Below are positions 6,727 to 16,528 of a stretch of DNA of 41,992 bases, piece after piece. The number at the start of each line of letters is the position of its first letter. The first letter of the stretch is position 1. This DNA is from a virus. The translations under genes were made by a program, and so were the position numbers. The DNA lies in IMG/VR virus record IMGVR_UViG_3300013285_000989, positions 1 to 41,992 of that record; one strand, written 5' to 3'. The notes beneath the pieces are model-generated. The model was not told where the DNA came from. It did not search any database and worked only from the letters and a program-made list of their open reading frames with translations.

Positions 6727-7488
6727 TTAATTAAAGTATTCTATTCTTTCCAAATTGGGAAAGTAACATTCGTTACGCTCAATTGGTAAATCAACACGAT
6801 ATTCACAAGCAACATCAACACCCAGTCCAATGGCCAAGGCCAGTGCTTGACTTTGATTACCAATAAAATTATCACAACCAGCAATAACTTCTGCCAGTTC
6901 TAACATGGTTTTTGTTTCTTGGTAAGGCAAGTCCCATCCAGTGTCCTGTTTAAACTTTTTGTATTCGTTTGGCAATCCCACAAACACAGCTTCCTTGTAC
7001 ATTTCCATTTCAGTCCATGTGGCCCACTGTGGACCCAACTGTGGTGGTATCCAGCGTTCTGTACGATTGATAACAATAGGCCGTCCTGCAATAGGTTTGG
7101 GAGTAGGCACTGTGAGCCATGGAGTGTTTCTCAATGGCGTGCTGTCTTCGATCCTAAATTCGTCTGCATAAATGTCCACATAGTTTCCAGGATGATTAAC
7201 AAAATGTGGACGAAACCGATCCAAATTGTGCGAGATCTCCGTTTGCGGAGTCATAACTGTGAATTTGGTAATATATTCTTGTGCTTCCATGAAAGACTTC
7301 ATGTATTCAAAGTCTTGAGCAGTTAATCTACCTTGATGGAATGGATTTGGAGCACTACCATAATAATATTGCCCTATCCAATCAATTTGATTTAGGTGTA
7401 GGTAAAACTCGCCCCCACCAAAATGTTTTACAACGGGTAAACTATAAATTAAATCGCCAAAGGCGCCACTGTGTTTGAATTTGTTCAT
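6727..7488 (-). CDS. GT9-like glycosyltransferase
   Basis: Encodes 253 residues from the ATG at 7488 (MNKFKHSGAFGDLIYSLPVV). Upstream in-frame extension to 7539 is unlikely, because the family motif starts here and a promoter lies at 7495-7523. HSGAFGDLIYSLP is the GT9-like acceptor motif; LAEVIAGCDNFIGNQSQALALAIGLG matches the donor-binding region (C/V-D-x-x-I-x-x-x-S/Q-A/G), with Gln where typical GT9 enzymes have His. It is related in fold to the gene at 5827-6594, which suggests an old duplication. It is the first gene of the leftward glycosyltransferase operon and probably transfers a sugar to a surface glycan. Confidence 0.75.
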   Translation of the reverse strand: MNKFKHSGAFGDLIYSLPVVKHFGGGEFYLHLNQIDWIGQYYYGSAPNPFHQGRLTAQDFEYMKSFMEAQEYITKFTVMTPQTEISHNLDRFRPHFVNHPGNYVDIYADEFRIEDSTPLRNTPWLTVPTPKPIAGRPIVINRTERWIPPQLGPQWATWTEMEMYKEAVFVGLPNEYKKFKQDTGWDLPYQETKTMLELAEVIAGCDNFIGNQSQALALAIGLGVDVACEYRVDLPIERNECYFPNLERIEYFN

Positions 7489-7494
7489 TTGTTT

Positions 7495-7523
7495 ATTATA
7501 TATGTGTTTAATGTTATTTACAA
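7495..7523 (-). promoter_or_regulatory. sigma70-type promoter of the minus glycosyltransferase operon
   Basis: Minus strand: TTGTAA (7523-7518), a 17-nt spacer, TATAAT (7500-7495). The ATG at 7488 begins 6 nt later, where transcription would be expected to start. The mRNA would be leaderless. Confidence 0.6.
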
Positions 7524-7551
7524 GCCGGCGCCATCGCAAATTATTTTTTAG

Positions 7552-7558
7552 GTAAATA
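7552..7558 (+). promoter_or_regulatory. late-promoter-like GTAAATA motif of the large fibre gene
   Basis: AGGTAAATATT lies 25 nt upstream of ATG 7584, a normal leader length. It resembles the T4 late consensus. Confidence 0.45.
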
Positions 7559-7583
7559 TTGTTCTGAGAAGATCAAACTACAT

Positions 7584-10500
7584 ATGTCATTAAACCTAAA
7601 CATCACAGCAGATCCAATTTATGGTATTGTTGCCTCAATATCATCTACGGTTCTAACAGAAATAACAGTCAATGCAACTGGTACTAACATTGCGTTAGGG
7701 CAGTTGATTACTAACGCTCAGCCATATACAACTTACAACGCAAATTGGAATAATCAAGGTGGTTTCGCTGGATTGTTTTTACCAGGAAATACCTATGCGG
7801 TATATGCGGCTGATACTCAAGGTAACTCGGTCAGCGGATCAATAACACTAGCCAATCCTACATTAACTATAGGATTTACCACAGGTACTGCATACGCAAG
7901 TGTTAGTGTAGCTGCCTTAAATTCTATTTTAGGTACCACATACGGATCTTTAACTAGAACATGGGACGCAGTTAATCAAACAAATATCTATGTTTTAAGC
8001 ACAACTACTACGCTCAGCCAAAATATTAGGAATAGTGCATTTTTAGGTAACAACCCTGGTTACATTAAGTACATCAAAGATTACGGAACTGTAGCTACAA
8101 TTGGCAACTCAGCCTTTGCTGGTGCCAACCAATTAACATCTGTAGTGTTCCCGTGGACCACACAAATTGGTAATAACGTATTTGAAAACGGTGTTGCTAT
8201 TAGCAATATTAATTTTGCATCATTAACCAGTGTTGGGACCGCGGCTTTTGCCAACTTAGATATCGCGCTGTCGACCATTGTTATGCGTGGATCAACATCT
8301 ACACAATTACTATTTGGTTATGTACCTACAGCCAGATATATTCCAACATATGTAATTAACACAGACACATTCCCGTCATTGACTCTAAATGTAGATCGAA
8401 ATGTGGCCACTACCGGTACATCAATACTGGTACAATCATCAGCTACTAATATAATGGATGGCTTTGTAGTTACAGCATCCATTTATAGCTCATTGTTAAA
8501 GAGTTTTTATAATACCACTACATTTACTAAAATAAGTTCTGGTATATCAGGCGGAACAATAGTAGTTCCAGATAATTTAGCCAATACTGATACTATCTAT
8601 GTTGTCTACGATTATTCAAGATCAGCATTTCCACTATACAACGTAAACTTTGACGCTAAAGCTAATCTATATCTAAATGCTCCTATATCGCAAGCTGTAC
8701 AACTTATTCCTAAAATAATTGCATATGCAACGCCAGTAACAGCAGACACATATTACACGGTCAACGAAGGATCTTCGTCGATGCCTGTTCCTATTAGTGT
8801 AACAGGTTATTATAATACTTCTAATATTATAACCACGCTGGCCAGTGCATCCGGATTACACCCAGGTACACTGAACGTTGGTGGTAATGGTTATACAATT
8901 TACTATCAACCTGATCCTATATTCAATGGACAAGATAGTTTCACATTCAATGTTGTCGGACGTAATGGTGTAACATCAAATATTTCAACAGCATACATTA
9001 CAGTATCTCCAAAAACTGTTGTGCTGTCAACAACTAGTGACTATACACCAAAATCTAATGCTGGTAATAAATTTAAAGAAACATTTACGGCCAGTGGTGG
9101 TATTAGTCCGTATAGATTTTCTATAGGTGGAAATTTTCCAAGTGGACTTGTTTTATCTTCGTCGTCAGTTGCGACAGCAATATTAACTGGAACAACCACT
9201 AGCACAGTTGGCACTTATAATTTCTTTATTAAAGCCAATGATAGTAGCTACCCAACAACTAGTACAACCAATTACTATACGCTACAGGTATTTCCGTCAG
9301 CACCCGTTGCAAATCCTACATTATTTACTGTAAGTGAAAATAGTCCGGCTACAGTGGTACCGTTGAATTTTACTGGTACCCCAGCCACAATATCAACTGT
9401 TACCAATGCGCAACATGGCACTACTATAGTATCTAACACACAGGTTACATATCAACCTTATCAAGGGTTCAGTGGTGCTGATACATTTACATTCCGCGGT
9501 ACAAATATTAGCGGAGTTGGTAATGTCAGTACCGTTACAGTTACAGTATCCCCAAGCACTATTGTTTTTAGTTTGCCTGTTGGCAGGTTTGTACCACCCC
9601 CAGCTCCTATTGTTAAACAATATTATCAATCACCTAGAATAACTGCGAGTGGTGGCTACGGAACCTATGTGTTCAGTGCAACCGGTTTGCCACCAGGTAT
9701 TTCATTATTATACAATCAAATATCAACACTAAACCCTGCATCGTTATCTAGTGGTACTGGTTACACTACTGCAACTAACGTGGCTACTAGTGCTATTAGT
9801 GGTAGCGGCAGTGGATTAACAGTTGATATCACTTCAAATCTTGCTGGCAATGTAATAACAGTAACAGTTAATCAAGCAGGCCGAAATTATGCAATTAGTG
9901 ATGTAGTTTCTATTGTGCAAGGAGTACACACCAACGCCACGATATCAGTGTACAGTTTAAAATTAGGATTTACATTTGCTGGTACTCCAACTTCTATTGG
10001 ATTATACAATCCAATAATTACTGTTCATGATAATGGTACTCCTAATTTATATTCCACAACGACATACGTATTGAATGTTGCATCAGGTCCAACAACAATA
10101 GGATCTGGAAATTATAATTTAATGGAGCAGGCACCATTAGGCATTGCCCAAGTATTGTATAATCAATATAATACAATCCCTTACAGTAGTCCTGTGGTTA
10201 CTGGACAATTAATACAAGCAATTGACTGGACTAATTTGTATGATGATATACAGAGATGCTATGTTCATCAGCATGGCCCAGGTGCTGTTGATGATCGAAC
10301 AGCATTGATTAAAGGAAAATTAATTGAGGCCGCAACTACAGCATCAATCATGCCTAAAATTGCATCTTTGATTAGTAACTACACATCAGTAGCTCCCGGA
10401 CAACTGACTACATATTCTGTGTCGTTGTCCACTGCAACAACCACCAGTACCATAGGTGGATATAGTTTTAGTTGGCCAGATGATGCCAGTGCTCAAGCAT

Positions 10501-13500
10501 TCTTTAACTTGGGTGGATATATTGAAAGTGATTTTGATAATAGTGTATTCACACTAACCAATTACAGCAAAACAATTTTTACTGTAATTACAGGAACAAT
10601 ATCAACTATTGCTGGAGGAAGCCAACAAGTTTTTATTGAAGGTAACGGCAGTAATATTAACTTTATTGTGGATATTGTATCTAATGATCAAGTTACAAAA
10701 GTATCAACCTCTAATGCTATTAGATATAAGGCAAGCAATGCAGATACTGGTGGGGTCGCAGCCACATTGCCCTATGTTCAATTGATAACTAGTTCACTTG
10801 GCCCTCTGTTTAGTCCACCAGCACTTTTACAAATTTACGGTAACGATGTAACAACATCTTCTATTTTCATAGCTAACCAAGGTGTATTGCCAGTAAACAT
10901 TATAAATGTACAACCAATACATGATACCAATTATGCTGGTGAACCATTAACCCTTAATGTTATATCATATCCTTGGGGAGGAACATTGGGTGCATTTGGC
11001 CAGAGTAGTGCAAAAGGTCCTTTGGTATTTTCTTGGCAGAACAACAATGAGAATGGCGGAAGAGGATTTTATGTTAACGCAGTAAGTATTACATATTCGC
11101 AAGGATTACAAACACAAACTGTTATAATCCCAACAGCAGTGCAAACACACTTTGGTATTAAGGCAATACCAGGAGTTCCATTAATTGCCACTGCTACTAC
11201 TGATTATTATATTCCCTATACTTTCAAAGGTTATGGTGGAGTGCTAGATACTGATTACGGTATTACCCCCAGAGTAGCAACATGGGCCAGAGGATTTAAT
11301 ATTTCATCATTTGGGCCTACATACTATGTACCAGATGCACCACCAATAACAGTTAAGTTAAACACAAATGTAGTACCAAATAGAACTACCAGTACTGTTG
11401 CTTACTTCTCTGGTAGAGATACGTATAACGAATATGTAACAACCTCTACAAACATTAGGTTAACCGTCAACTCAAAAGATCAACACATAAATTCCTGGTT
11501 CAGCGCACAAAATGCCAACACTGGTGTAATTGGTATGAGCTATGATATTATTAACGGCCAGCGATGTCTAACCATAGGGTTTGGTATGGGCGGCGGCTAT
11601 TCAAATCAATTAGTGGTTGATGCAAATGGATCAGGGTATAGCACATACAGTGGAGATGGTTTCCATAAGTCTATTAGACAACTGCAATCTAAATATTTAG
11701 GAATCCCAGCAAACTATACTAGATACAGCGGAACAGCGACTAATCAAATGACACCATTCTTAACAGATTATGGTGTTTGGAACCCACAAGCATTTGTAAC
11801 AGACAACAACACATCGTTTAGCAAATCATATACATTCATGGTAAGAAATTCTTATTCATACCGGTATCAGTTTGATTGCACATCACCTGCCACGTTCATA
11901 ATAACTGGAAATAATAACGGAATAGCCTACTCAAGTGGAGTGATAACAGCTAACGCTGGAAATAACCCATATGGTAATACAATATCTGGATCTCTTGGGC
12001 CGTTGCAGTCTGGATATTATACTATAACATTGAACTGTCCATCAATGACCGCAGCCAAATACGGAATTGGATTTAGACTATATGATTCAAATCTTCCCGC
12101 ACAGAATCCTACGCCAAGAATATACAGTGAAGGGTCAACAGTTTGGTCAACACTGGACACTATCCTTCCTGTATGGGCTGATATATCTAGAGTATATCTA
12201 ACAATGGATGGGGTTCCAAAAACATATTATCCTTCTACATATATTATTAGTACTGGACTTGCATCTGGTCAACCATATGGTAGTTATTTTTCTAATAATA
12301 GTATGTTTACTGTTGATCATGACGGTGTTGGCGGATTGGCAATTAGTATAAATGCCGTAGACCATGTTACTGGGCAAGCGGTAACTGATCAAACGTTAAT
12401 CAACGCCGCCTTCTTGTTTTATTATCAATCTAACTATGAAAGCAGTGCTGGATTTAATACAAGGTATAATCAATTGCCAGGAGGCACTAATGAATATACT
12501 CCATATTTCAAAGGATTTGATCCAGCTGGCAATGTGCTTACAACTACGTTGCCAACTCCGCAAGCTCTAGCACAAGGGCAATCATCCGACCCTAACTTAA
12601 TGTTTGCCGCAACTATTGTTTTAGAAACAATTGCATTGATAAGATCGATACAAGCTGGACAAACAATTAATCAAACCTTACAAGTCTCTGGACAGATTCT
12701 TGGAGTAAATTCAGCTGAAACTTTCTATGGAGGAGTCACTGGCGAAAATAATATTGCGTTGGTTGGAGAAAGTGTCGGCTCTCTACCGTATGCATATGTA
12801 GATGCAGCCGCATTGGCTATAACAGTATTACAAGCACTTGGTGTAAATAGTCCTGCATTAAAAGCATTAAGCGATGCTTACATGGCCGTCAGTGCTGTGG
12901 GTGTTGCGGCTACATTATTATCAAGCGTTGGTATTGGACTTGTCGCCACTGCTGAAGGTGTAAGTTTCTTTGCGATTGGTATTGAAGTAATATTTGGTAC
13001 AGGATTCTTCTGTTTCAACGAAGATACTGAAATCAGTATGGCAGATGGAACTACGAAAAATATATCTGATGTTGTGGTTGGTGATTACGTGTTTAATCAT
13101 GACAAGAGTCAGACTAGCAAAGTTACGTTTATTGTTGATTCCTCATACACAGGTAAATTATATTCACCAACCGAAAATATTAAAGCATTTGGTTCATGGG
13201 AACATCCTTTAATTATTGATGGCAAGTTATCTAGTTATGATACTGAATATACTGAAAATAACTACAACTGGCTAGGAAAGTCAGAACAGATTGTGCCAGC
13301 TAACACAGTCGAAGTTGAAAATGCTAAAATGTATAATTTGCTTGTGGACGGTGACGGCACATATCAAGTGAATGGCATTGGTACAACATCAGTAATTGGT
13401 GATGGTGGGGCAATAGTAAAACTACATGATCAAGGATTGATGACTAGAGAAAAGGTTATTTCAACAATCAAAGGTTATCACGACAAAGGCGGACACGCTT

Positions 13501-13547
13501 TAAAATTATGGTATTTGGGAAATATACTATTTGGTAAACAACTATAA
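7584..13547 (+). CDS. giant tail-fibre/adhesin with LRR, Ig/cadherin-like repeats and C-terminal Hint domain
   Basis: Encodes 1987 residues. Order of regions: beta-rich N-terminus; BspA-type leucine-rich repeats around 160-225 (TIGNSAFAGANQLTSVVFP, TSVGTAAFANL); tandem cadherin-like and He_PIG-type Ig modules at about 390-840 (YQPDPIFNGQDSFTF and YQPYQGFSGADTFTF are the same repeat unit); a segment with QAIDWTNLYDDIQRCYVHQH at about 880; long beta-rich body; hydrophobic Ala-rich helices at about 1730-1808; then a Hint module from C1810 (CFNEDTEISMADGTTKNISD, GDYVFN, GSWEHPL, YNLLVDGDGTYQVNGIG) and a helical tail. Probably a receptor-binding or virion-surface protein. Hint modules cleave the chain at their first Cys, here C1810. 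The composition is Ser/Thr/Asn-rich, as usual for fibres. Confidence 0.85.
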   Translation: MSLNLNITADPIYGIVASISSTVLTEITVNATGTNIALGQLITNAQPYTTYNANWNNQGGFAGLFLPGNTYAVYAADTQGNSVSGSITLANPTLTIGFTTGTAYASVSVAALNSILGTTYGSLTRTWDAVNQTNIYVLSTTTTLSQNIRNSAFLGNNPGYIKYIKDYGTVATIGNSAFAGANQLTSVVFPWTTQIGNNVFENGVAISNINFASLTSVGTAAFANLDIALSTIVMRGSTSTQLLFGYVPTARYIPTYVINTDTFPSLTLNVDRNVATTGTSILVQSSATNIMDGFVVTASIYSSLLKSFYNTTTFTKISSGISGGTIVVPDNLANTDTIYVVYDYSRSAFPLYNVNFDAKANLYLNAPISQAVQLIPKIIAYATPVTADTYYTVNEGSSSMPVPISVTGYYNTSNIITTLASASGLHPGTLNVGGNGYTIYYQPDPIFNGQDSFTFNVVGRNGVTSNISTAYITVSPKTVVLSTTSDYTPKSNAGNKFKETFTASGGISPYRFSIGGNFPSGLVLSSSSVATAILTGTTTSTVGTYNFFIKANDSSYPTTSTTNYYTLQVFPSAPVANPTLFTVSENSPATVVPLNFTGTPATISTVTNAQHGTTIVSNTQVTYQPYQGFSGADTFTFRGTNISGVGNVSTVTVTVSPSTIVFSLPVGRFVPPPAPIVKQYYQSPRITASGGYGTYVFSATGLPPGISLLYNQISTLNPASLSSGTGYTTATNVATSAISGSGSGLTVDITSNLAGNVITVTVNQAGRNYAISDVVSIVQGVHTNATISVYSLKLGFTFAGTPTSIGLYNPIITVHDNGTPNLYSTTTYVLNVASGPTTIGSGNYNLMEQAPLGIAQVLYNQYNTIPYSSPVVTGQLIQAIDWTNLYDDIQRCYVHQHGPGAVDDRTALIKGKLIEAATTASIMPKIASLISNYTSVAPGQLTTYSVSLSTATTTSTIGGYSFSWPDDASAQAFFNLGGYIESDFDNSVFTLTNYSKTIFTVITGTISTIAGGSQQVFIEGNGSNINFIVDIVSNDQVTKVSTSNAIRYKASNADTGGVAATLPYVQLITSSLGPLFSPPALLQIYGNDVTTSSIFIANQGVLPVNIINVQPIHDTNYAGEPLTLNVISYPWGGTLGAFGQSSAKGPLVFSWQNNNENGGRGFYVNAVSITYSQGLQTQTVIIPTAVQTHFGIKAIPGVPLIATATTDYYIPYTFKGYGGVLDTDYGITPRVATWARGFNISSFGPTYYVPDAPPITVKLNTNVVPNRTTSTVAYFSGRDTYNEYVTTSTNIRLTVNSKDQHINSWFSAQNANTGVIGMSYDIINGQRCLTIGFGMGGGYSNQLVVDANGSGYSTYSGDGFHKSIRQLQSKYLGIPANYTRYSGTATNQMTPFLTDYGVWNPQAFVTDNNTSFSKSYTFMVRNSYSYRYQFDCTSPATFIITGNNNGIAYSSGVITANAGNNPYGNTISGSLGPLQSGYYTITLNCPSMTAAKYGIGFRLYDSNLPAQNPTPRIYSEGSTVWSTLDTILPVWADISRVYLTMDGVPKTYYPSTYIISTGLASGQPYGSYFSNNSMFTVDHDGVGGLAISINAVDHVTGQAVTDQTLINAAFLFYYQSNYESSAGFNTRYNQLPGGTNEYTPYFKGFDPAGNVLTTTLPTPQALAQGQSSDPNLMFAATIVLETIALIRSIQAGQTINQTLQVSGQILGVNSAETFYGGVTGENNIALVGESVGSLPYAYVDAAALAITVLQALGVNSPALKALSDAYMAVSAVGVAATLLSSVGIGLVATAEGVSFFAIGIEVIFGTGFFCFNEDTEISMADGTTKNISDVVVGDYVFNHDKSQTSKVTFIVDSSYTGKLYSPTENIKAFGSWEHPLIIDGKLSSYDTEYTENNYNWLGKSEQIVPANTVEVENAKMYNLLVDGDGTYQVNGIGTTSVIGDGGAIVKLHDQGLMTREKVISTIKGYHDKGGHALKLWYLGNILFGKQL

Positions 13548-13555
13548 TCAATCCT

Positions 13556-13584
13556 TTGACTTCAGTAGCATATGCTAGTATAAT
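13556..13584 (+). promoter_or_regulatory. sigma70-type promoter with internal palindrome
   Basis: TTGACT (13556-13561), 17 nt, TATAAT (13579-13584). The spacer contains the perfect palindrome TAGCATATGCTA (13566-13577), a plausible operator. ATG 13593 is 8 nt after the -10 box, so the mRNA would have almost no leader. Confidence 0.75.
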
Positions 13585-13592
13585 TACAGCAT

Positions 13593-15179
13593 ATGTCTAA
13601 GATTAATAGAGTAGATTTAGAAGTAGCCAAAGAAGTTGAATGGGAGGGCGACAGCACCCAATTTGACTTGGCATTGCAACGACTATCCGATGAATCAGAG
13701 TTCCTAGTAGTCAATCCTTGGCATGATGACCATGCGCTTCAATATTATATAGAAGATATTCCAAAGACAGACAAGTGCGTGGTGTGGCACAATAACGGCA
13801 AATGGTTGGCCAAATATTTCCGCAAAACTTGGACTCCTGCTGAAGGTTATCAGTTAATTGAATTTAACAGACCTAAACTGCTTTGGCGTAAAAATCCAGA
13901 CTTAGATAAGACCATGGACTTCCAAGAGAATCCCTATGATGTCTATACTCCGGATCCTTATGAAAGCAAGTGTGAACTGATATGGTACATTGACACTAGG
14001 TTTACTCCCAATCAAGAAAAAATTTGGGCATTTAAATGTACTCCGTTGGACACTAAACCAGTTGGACAAAAACATATGTGGGAACTGACTCCCTGCATCG
14101 ATTATGAGATCAACCCAGAGCTACCAGACTTTAACTTGGACATAGACAAACTATGTCCTCCATATTTTAATCTAGCACATGAGTGTTATTACAAATTAGA
14201 CAAACGTTATACCAAAGATGCTAAAGAACAATGGGTGCTAAAGTTTTTCCCGTTGTATAGAAAACCATTGACCCCTATCTGCTTGGACACATTCACTCCT
14301 GACTTACACATCACATATAATCCAGCACTGCCTAGATTAGACTACGATATTGATGACTTTGGTATTACCTGGGAATACCTAAACTATGAACATGTTTGGT
14401 TACTAGACAGATCCTTTACCCCTAAAGATACAGATGACATCTGGACGTTTAAAGTTCGTGTGACTGATGACGTTAAAAAGGAAATGGTTGTAGATTATGT
14501 CAAACCTAAACTAGATCCGTTAGACGTTGTGTTTATCAGTTACAACGAAGTTAATGCAGAAGAAAACTGGCAACGTCTAGTAGAGTTAGTGCCAAGAGCT
14601 AACCGAGTAGACGGAGTCAAAGGTATATTTGAAGCACACAAGGCCGCGGCAGAGCTGGCTGAAGGCGACATGTTCTTTGTAGTGGATGGTGATGCGTATG
14701 TTGAAGATGCCGCAGTATTTGACACACAGCCCAGCGTGTTTGATAGATTTTGTACATTCATTTGGCACAGTCGTAATCCCATAAACGATTTAGAATATGG
14801 CTATGGTGGCGTTAAACTATTCCCACGCAATGTTGTATTAAATGCTCGCAGTTGGAAGACATTGGACTTTTCCACAACAGTCAATCGTAGAATTAAAGTT
14901 ATTGACTCCATAAGCAATACTAATCAGTTTAATGTAGATGCAGTCAGTACATGGCGTGCCGCATTTAGGGAATGTGTAAAACTGTATGCATCTAAGACCA
15001 AAGAGAATACTGCACGTTTGGAAGTTTGGAAAACTGTAGGCAAAGATAAGCCATACGGCGAGTATGCGATAAAAGCGGCCCAGCAAGCTGTAGAGTTTGT
15101 CAACAACAGTCCCAAAGACCTGTTGAAGATTAATGACCGTGAATGGTTAGATAATCATTTTAAAGAATTAAATGTCTAA
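13593..15179 (+). CDS. glycosyltransferase-like protein with N-terminal repeats
   Basis: Encodes 528 residues. Residues about 310-470 look like a GT-A (family 2-type) domain: LDVVFISYNEVNAEENWQRL, then AAAELAEGDMFFVVDGDAYV with a DxD-type motif D365-G-D367 for metal and nucleotide-sugar binding. The N-terminal 300 residues carry at least three copies of a unit with W-x-x-D-x-x-F/Y-T and a following W-x-F/L-K (near 130-150, 207-226 and 267-287), function unknown. There is no signal peptide. It is the first gene of a + operon running to 18408 and overlaps the next gene by 8 nt. The sugar and acceptor are unknown. Confidence 0.7.
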   Translation: MSKINRVDLEVAKEVEWEGDSTQFDLALQRLSDESEFLVVNPWHDDHALQYYIEDIPKTDKCVVWHNNGKWLAKYFRKTWTPAEGYQLIEFNRPKLLWRKNPDLDKTMDFQENPYDVYTPDPYESKCELIWYIDTRFTPNQEKIWAFKCTPLDTKPVGQKHMWELTPCIDYEINPELPDFNLDIDKLCPPYFNLAHECYYKLDKRYTKDAKEQWVLKFFPLYRKPLTPICLDTFTPDLHITYNPALPRLDYDIDDFGITWEYLNYEHVWLLDRSFTPKDTDDIWTFKVRVTDDVKKEMVVDYVKPKLDPLDVVFISYNEVNAEENWQRLVELVPRANRVDGVKGIFEAHKAAAELAEGDMFFVVDGDAYVEDAAVFDTQPSVFDRFCTFIWHSRNPINDLEYGYGGVKLFPRNVVLNARSWKTLDFSTTVNRRIKVIDSISNTNQFNVDAVSTWRAAFRECVKLYASKTKENTARLEVWKTVGKDKPYGEYAIKAAQQAVEFVNNSPKDLLKINDREWLDNHFKELNV

Positions 15180-16527
15180 CATAAATTTTAAATTTGAAAA
15201 GTTCAATGTAAATCCCAACTTAACGTTCATGCAGAATGTCTACAGTGGAACTAACGGCATTGGTAACTGCTTGGATCATAATAATATTAGCTCGGCTGGC
15301 AAAAATGATAGATTTAAATTTTCTCAAGTTGCAGACAGTATTTTTAGATTTGCTCATTTGAACCCAAATGATCAGTATGCACATACACCCATGCATATGG
15401 ATGTATTGGCCGATCATTACATTATTTCAGTAGGTGTTTCAGACAGCCCGCAAGATTGGACTGGCATGAGCCACGATGGTATAGAGGTAGTCACCCCATC
15501 CATATTTGAAGCACTGAATCACATATACATTGACGATCTACGTAATCACAAAGCACTACTAATGATTGATCAAAGTTTAGAAGGTTATCACAAAATTTGG
15601 TTATGGGACTGGTTCCATAAAAAATGTGATGAGTATAGAATACCGCCTAACGCGGTAATATATACTACTGGTGACCAAACGTGTGCGATACAATATAACA
15701 GATGGTATCACGATGCTTTTAGACTGCATAAGAAAATAAAAGTTATCCCTTCTATTGCGTTGTCCATCCATATCTGTGATTTTTACAAGACACACAACTT
15801 TAATATAACATTTGATGATGTATTAGAATATAAATCCAACAATGATATCATGTTGTATGATTGTACTAATTTAAAGTTTCGTCCACACAGATTAATTAAT
15901 TTCTTGCATCTGTTTAGTTCAGGACTTTTAGACTACGGCAAAGTCAGCATGGACAGTTACAGCAAATGGCCAAAATTACAAGAAGATGTTCTAACTGCTT
16001 TCAATTTACCAGATGATACTTTGAAATTAGTATCACAAGATGGTATAACACCTAGATGGGTATCGGGTACTCCTGACACTGTGAGTGGCGGGTATGCCAT
16101 GTTCATTACTCGCATAATGAAAGATATGTATTTGAATACATGGGTATCATTAGTCACAGAGTCAACGTTCTTTGAGTATGAACATAGTGTATTCATTAGC
16201 GAGAAGACATTTAAACCAATAGCATGCCTGCAGCCATTTATTATTGTAGGAACTAAAGGTACACTGAAGTATCTGCGTAAACTTGGTTACAGAACCTTTG
16301 ATGGATTCATTGACGAGTCATACGATGAGTGTGAGGACTCTGATAGATTCTCTGCAATTATGGATACTATTAAAAAAATACAAGCCATACCAGACAAAGC
16401 CGCATGGTATGAATCCATGCGTGATATACTAGAACACAATCAACGGCTCTTATTAGAGATTGGAACTAAAAAATCAATTGAGCACGAAGAACTAATTAAA
16501 TATTACTCTAATTACTTTAAGGAATAG
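15172..16527 (+). CDS. putative glycosyltransferase, member 1 of a three-copy phage family
   Basis: Encodes 451 residues. The diagnostic C-terminal block (residues about 325-395) reads TWVSLVTES, FISEKTFKPIACLQPFIIVG, LKYLRKLGYRTFDGFIDESY. This E-K-x-x-K-P-I-x-x-x-x-P-F-I-I pattern recalls the donor-binding segment of GT-B enzymes such as fucosyltransferases (GT10, EKxxxxxxxGxxPIxxG). The same block occurs in the genes at 19106-20260 and 21084-22412. The N-terminal half (VADSIFRFAHLNPND, LLMIDQSLEGYHKIWLWDWFH) would bind the acceptor. Start ATG 15172 overlaps the previous stop by 8 nt. The activity is inferred from the fold pattern only. Confidence 0.65.
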   Translation: MSNINFKFEKFNVNPNLTFMQNVYSGTNGIGNCLDHNNISSAGKNDRFKFSQVADSIFRFAHLNPNDQYAHTPMHMDVLADHYIISVGVSDSPQDWTGMSHDGIEVVTPSIFEALNHIYIDDLRNHKALLMIDQSLEGYHKIWLWDWFHKKCDEYRIPPNAVIYTTGDQTCAIQYNRWYHDAFRLHKKIKVIPSIALSIHICDFYKTHNFNITFDDVLEYKSNNDIMLYDCTNLKFRPHRLINFLHLFSSGLLDYGKVSMDSYSKWPKLQEDVLTAFNLPDDTLKLVSQDGITPRWVSGTPDTVSGGYAMFITRIMKDMYLNTWVSLVTESTFFEYEHSVFISEKTFKPIACLQPFIIVGTKGTLKYLRKLGYRTFDGFIDESYDECEDSDRFSAIMDTIKKIQAIPDKAAWYESMRDILEHNQRLLLEIGTKKSIEHEELIKYYSNYFKE

Positions 16528-16528
16528 A

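Noticed and set aside
6919-7326. 135-codon plus-strand frame opposite the GT9-like gene
   Set aside because: Antisense of a well-supported minus-strand gene; no ribosome-binding site and Cys/His/Phe-rich composition typical of shadow frames.
7559-7595. Possible micro-ORF before the large fibre gene, like those at 37535-37663
   Set aside because: After the GTAAATA motif there is no ATG or GTG in frame; the only open frame would need an ATT start.
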